Below, piece after piece: positions 61,250 to 64,000 of a DNA stretch of 64,000 bases; the stretch's first letter is position 1; each line of letters starts with the position of its first letter. The notes under the pieces were generated by a model that was given only the letters and a program-made list of their open reading frames with translations, was not told the origin of the DNA and searched no databases. The stretch covers positions 18,848,838-18,912,837 of the forward strand of contig NC_081547.1 of NCBI RefSeq assembly GCF_901000735.1, read 5' to 3'. Made by a program: the position numbers and the translations under genes. This stretch comes from Corylus avellana. Its lineage: Eukaryota; Streptophyta; Magnoliopsida; Fagales; Betulaceae.

Positions 61250-61471
61250 CTTTTTTTTTTTTTTAGTTAAAAGGATGGGAAGGAGCGACCATAGCTACTG
61301 CTTGGGAAGGCGAACCTGTCACCACAACCCCACCCCACCAAAGTGTGAGCTGGTAGAGCTCCTTCATAGTAGGCATCTGGTTCACGCATCTACTACCGCA
61401 AGCGGATTCGAACACGCGACCACTAGGATGAAATGAGTTCTTCTACCAACTCAACTACCACCTTGGTGGTA
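61250..61471 (-). mobile_element. tRNA-derived SINE with 10-bp TSD
   Basis: On the minus strand the 222-bp unit starts TACCACCAAGGTGGTAGTTG and contains a polymerase III A-box-like TAGTTGAGTTGG and a B box GTGTTCGAATCC about 45 bases apart. It ends in a poly(A) tail, seen on the plus strand as T-run 61251-61264. AGTTTTACTT flanks both sides (61240-61249 and 61472-61481). These are the defining features of a SINE. The family name is not known to me. Confidence 0.88.
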
Positions 61472-61669
61472 AGTTTTACTTGTTAGAATATGGACTACTA
61501 TAGTTTTTAGGGAAAATTTCACAAAATCCTCTTGAACTTTCACTTGTTTTGACATTACTCTCCATAGTTTAAAAACTCTCAATTAAGGGTATCGAATTTT
61601 CAATTTCTTTTAATTACCCACTTCCATTAGAATTTTTCGTTAAATTTTGTTAAAATTTACAAAATACTC

Positions 61670-61708
<39 letters not shown>

Positions 61709-62140
61709 GATAATTATATAATAAGTCTCTAAGTCAATCATTCAAAATTTAAAAATTCTTAAGTTTTTTTTTTTAAATTTAAATTTACTTTTTAGGTCAA
61801 TCGAAATGTCAATAAAATTTATAACCGTTAGTCCAATCAAAATGCACTGTTTTACTTTATTAAAATATTATTTTTTATTAATTTAATTTAAAAATTAAAT
61901 CTAAAAAAAAAAGAAAAGAAAAGAGGAAAGCTCTTCATGAGTGGAGAAGAGAGAGAGAGAGATAAATGAAAGTAGATCTTTTTCTCTTTCTGATAATCCA
62001 GCTTTGTAGAAGATCTTTGATCTGCTGTATCGGTGGGCTTCCGGTGATGAGTGACGAGATTAATCTCCTGAGTGTGGCTAATTTGGTGAAAGCTCGTGGA
62101 AGCGGAGATGGATAGAAGCAGAGAAGCGAGAAGAGCAACC

Positions 62141-62204
62141 ATGGCGGCTGCGAACGGTTTATCCAGACGTAGACACAGAGGTAGCAGTCTCAGAGACTCC
62201 CCAG
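62141..62204 (+). pseudogene. Captured first exon of an unidentified gene
   Basis: From a leader-like segment (61990-62140), an ATG at 62141 opens MAAANGLSRRRHRGSSLRDS and runs to a plausible donor at 62204 (CCAG/GTGTGT); the next in-frame codon is a stop in what would be the intron. Composition and splice site look like exon 1 of a host gene with a basic N-terminus. The parent gene was not identified. Confidence 0.4.
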
Positions 62205-62309
62205 GTGTGTAAATCTCCATCAAATCTGAGGAAGCAACCATCTTCGGCGTTGCTGCAGTGCCCCGTGGGTGGGGGGAGAGGGAAGATGGAGATGGAGGGA
62301 GAGATTTGG

Positions 62310-62453
62310 GGATTCCAACACACGCATAGGAATTACACAACCGCCGACAGTGAGGTATACAAGGATCGATTCGCTAGAGAAAGGTCCTATCTGGGTTCGA
62401 TAATCCACCGGCTCCTTGCGAATCGGACCCAAAGCAACATCAGCAACAGACAT
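62310..62453 (-). pseudogene. Captured N-terminal fragment of a gamma-type PI 4-kinase gene
   Basis: The minus strand from Met 62453 encodes 48 residues: MSVADVALGPIRKEP, a short linker, then ILVYLTVGGCVIPMRVLES. These match the start and the first ubiquitin-like strands of plant phosphatidylinositol 4-kinase gamma proteins (PI4K gamma, with N-terminal ubiquitin-like domains). Identity stops right after Glu-Ser; what follows is unrelated low-complexity sequence. The upstream sequence (62454-63050) looks like that gene's leader, with a possible intron acceptor ...ATAAGAAACAG. The kinase domain is absent, so no enzyme can be made. Confidence 0.7.
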
Positions 62454-63497
62454 TGTTCGAAAAACTTGAGGTTGAGGAAACTCACAGACCTGTTTCTTAT
62501 TGCCTTAAATTTTTCAATTTTACAGAAGGGTTTTCAAACCACAACAAACCCATAAATATTTACAAACCCAACAGGGGTCTTCAATCAAATTCGATCAAAG
62601 AACCCCCTCTTCTAAAATAAATCCAAAATCTCTAAGAAAATATCGACGACTTTTGGGAAGGCCAAAATCTCTAAGAAAATATTATTGAGGAAGGGAAAAT
62701 AGGAGGGAGAAAAAGTGGATTCTGATTGGCCGGAAAGAATCGAAGAAAAACAAAATCAAAATACAAAAGCGAATGATGAGTACATGAAGATTGAAATCCT
62801 TCGTGATTCTCAAGATTACAGTCAATAAGCACGAAATCCGCTTCGCTGTATTGGGTTAATACCAGCTTTCGAGCATCCCCTTAACAAATTCAACGTCGCC
62901 AGAAATGGTTGCTTCCTGCCATCAACGTCGCCGGAGATGGTTTTTTCTTTTTTTTAATAGATTTAATTTTTCCAATTGTGAAATACACGTGAAGGGGAGA
63001 GGAGCAGGTGAAAAAGAAAAAGAAAAAGAACAGATCAATGGTTTCTAACTTTCTAACAACCAGATCTGGCCACTCTCTATCTTCTCCGATCATAGGAAGA
63101 GCTTTAATTTTTTTTTTTTTTTTTAATTTAATTTTTAAATTAAATTAATAAAAAATTAATATTTTAATGAGGTAAAACGGTATATTTTAATTGGGACTAA
63201 TGGCTATTAAAAAAAAAAATTGACAGTATGAATTTTATTGGCATTTCGATTGACCCAGAAAATAAATTTTCATAAAAAGAAAAATTTTAAAAATTTTAAA
63301 TTTTAGAGAGTTGACTTAGAGACTTATTATATAATTACCAAAAAATAACAATAATAATAAGAAATTGCAAAGATTTTTATTTTTATTTTTTTATTTTATA
63401 AGAAAATAAACACCTAAATCATTACAATTTTTTTTTTTTTTTTTTAATAAAAAAAGCAAGATAATTTTGAGAGTTTGACAAAATTTAACAAAAGGTA

Positions 63498-64000
63498 TCT
63501 CCAGGCTTGGGGAGGAGGGATGGTCGATGGCTGCCTCCCTCCTCCCCTCGTCCTCTTCGCAACGGGTACTAAAAGTTTACTTGACGCTTCTTAAATTTAT
63601 CATCACTCTCTCTCTCATTCAAGTCACCTTCCTCCCCCCCCCACTCCAGTCCCTTTTTGTTAGGTGTGGCCATTCTCCCTTTCTCCATCTTGCCACCTTC
63701 CTCCCTTGCCATCATCCTTTGTTGCGTTTTTTTGCTAGATCAAACTTGGCTTTGGACAGGTTTGTGCTCTATCTACTACCCTCTGCGCCCCACCTCGACG
63801 CATGCCCCACCACCTTACAAACCAGTTTCGCTCGTGCCCATCCCACCTTTTGCACTGGATCCGTATCTCTAGCTGTGATTTTGTTTTCTGGCTTTCCTTT
63901 TCTGCCTATTTCTTTGACGTTTATCTTGGTGTGTTGTTAATTGTTTCTTTTGCTTGTTTGGCATACTTTGTGGGTGCTGCTTTTGGGGGATTCGCTCAAA
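63498..64000 (+). other. Right-edge region with an open frame of unknown status
   Basis: A plus-strand frame at 63527-63940 is open for 137 codons, rich in Leu/Ser/Phe/Pro, with CT-rich composition resembling a leader rather than a gene. No domain or signal is recognised. Confidence 0.2.

Larger units (their letters stand above)
61510..63497. mobile_element. Mutator-like element with captured gene fragments (Pack-MULE type)
   Basis: Long inverted arms at about 61630-61950 and 63070-63497 mirror each other through AATTATATAATAAGTCTC, GGTCAATCGAAATG, the TTTATTAATTTAATTT block and the inner AAGCTCTTC. The outer left end reads GGGAAAATTTCACAAAATCC, a common MULE-type terminus; its right counterpart is missing, so the right end is truncated or rearranged. 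The ~1.1-kb centre is host-gene-like: a first exon (+) and a phosphatidylinositol-kinase start (-). No transposase is present. Confidence 0.7.

Noticed and set aside
61250..61471. Functional tRNA gene
   Set aside because: A and B boxes are present, but the body does not keep a full tRNA layout, extends to 222 bp, ends in poly(A) and has target duplications, so it is a SINE.
63527..63940. 137-codon ORF at the right edge as a gene
   Set aside because: CT-rich, leader-like composition with no domain; cannot be supported without sequence beyond the window.

Overview
This is a 64-kb piece of a plant nuclear chromosome, most likely from a woody rosid-type eudicot. The evidence is AT-rich spacer, GT-AG introns, plant-only gene families (a P-class PPR protein, a SIP1-type trihelix factor, an FCS-like zinc finger protein), plant LTR retrotransposons with tRNA-Asp-type primer sites, an endogenous caulimovirid remnant, and many hAT- and Mutator-type non-autonomous elements. 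The species cannot be fixed from what I see.

Layout. 1-0.7 kb: broken caulimovirid coat-region fragment (+). 1.5-5.8 kb: truncated Tat/Athila-like gypsy element (-) with protease and gag remains, primer site and 5' LTR, inserted into a degenerate 'putative gypsy type transposon' gene (5.8-8.9 kb) that holds a hAT-like element and has a candidate LTR upstream (9.3-10.2 kb). 11.0-11.6 kb: long inverted repeat. 14.4-17.0 kb: solo LTR containing a 411-bp Mutator-type MITE. 17-20.4 kb: very AT-rich DNA with palindromes, a dead hAT transposase and three tandem ~355-bp repeats.

Gene island 1 is 20.4-28 kb: a PPR gene (+, spliced CDS 21293-23344), an unidentified three-exon reading frame just downstream (24443-25047) and a trihelix transcription factor gene (-, 26032-27216). 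The PPR and trihelix genes converge.

28-50.7 kb is nested transposon territory: a MITE inside a hAT-like element, a hAT-like element inside a palindromic element, a TRIM inside an LTR fragment, a broken Copia gag-protease, a Tat-derived element nested in a large gypsy LTR and apparently tandemly duplicated with it, and a solo LTR with perfect 5-bp target-site duplications.

Gene island 2 is 56.5-59.5 kb: an FCS-like zinc finger gene (+, two coding exons) with an upstream ORF whose stop codon overlaps the main start. 60.8-63.5 kb: a MITE, a tRNA-derived SINE with target-site duplications, and a long-TIR Mutator-like element that appears to have captured the first coding part of a gamma-type phosphatidylinositol 4-kinase gene and the first exon of a second gene, in opposite orientations.

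The three host genes show no functional link beyond proximity. I found no new enzymatic or defence system. The most informative novelties are the gene-capturing element, the fold-back at a transposon junction, the duplicated nested LTR block, the TRIM and SINE copies, and the FLZ upstream ORF. All coordinates and splice calls come from reading the sequence by eye; no alignment or database search was run.
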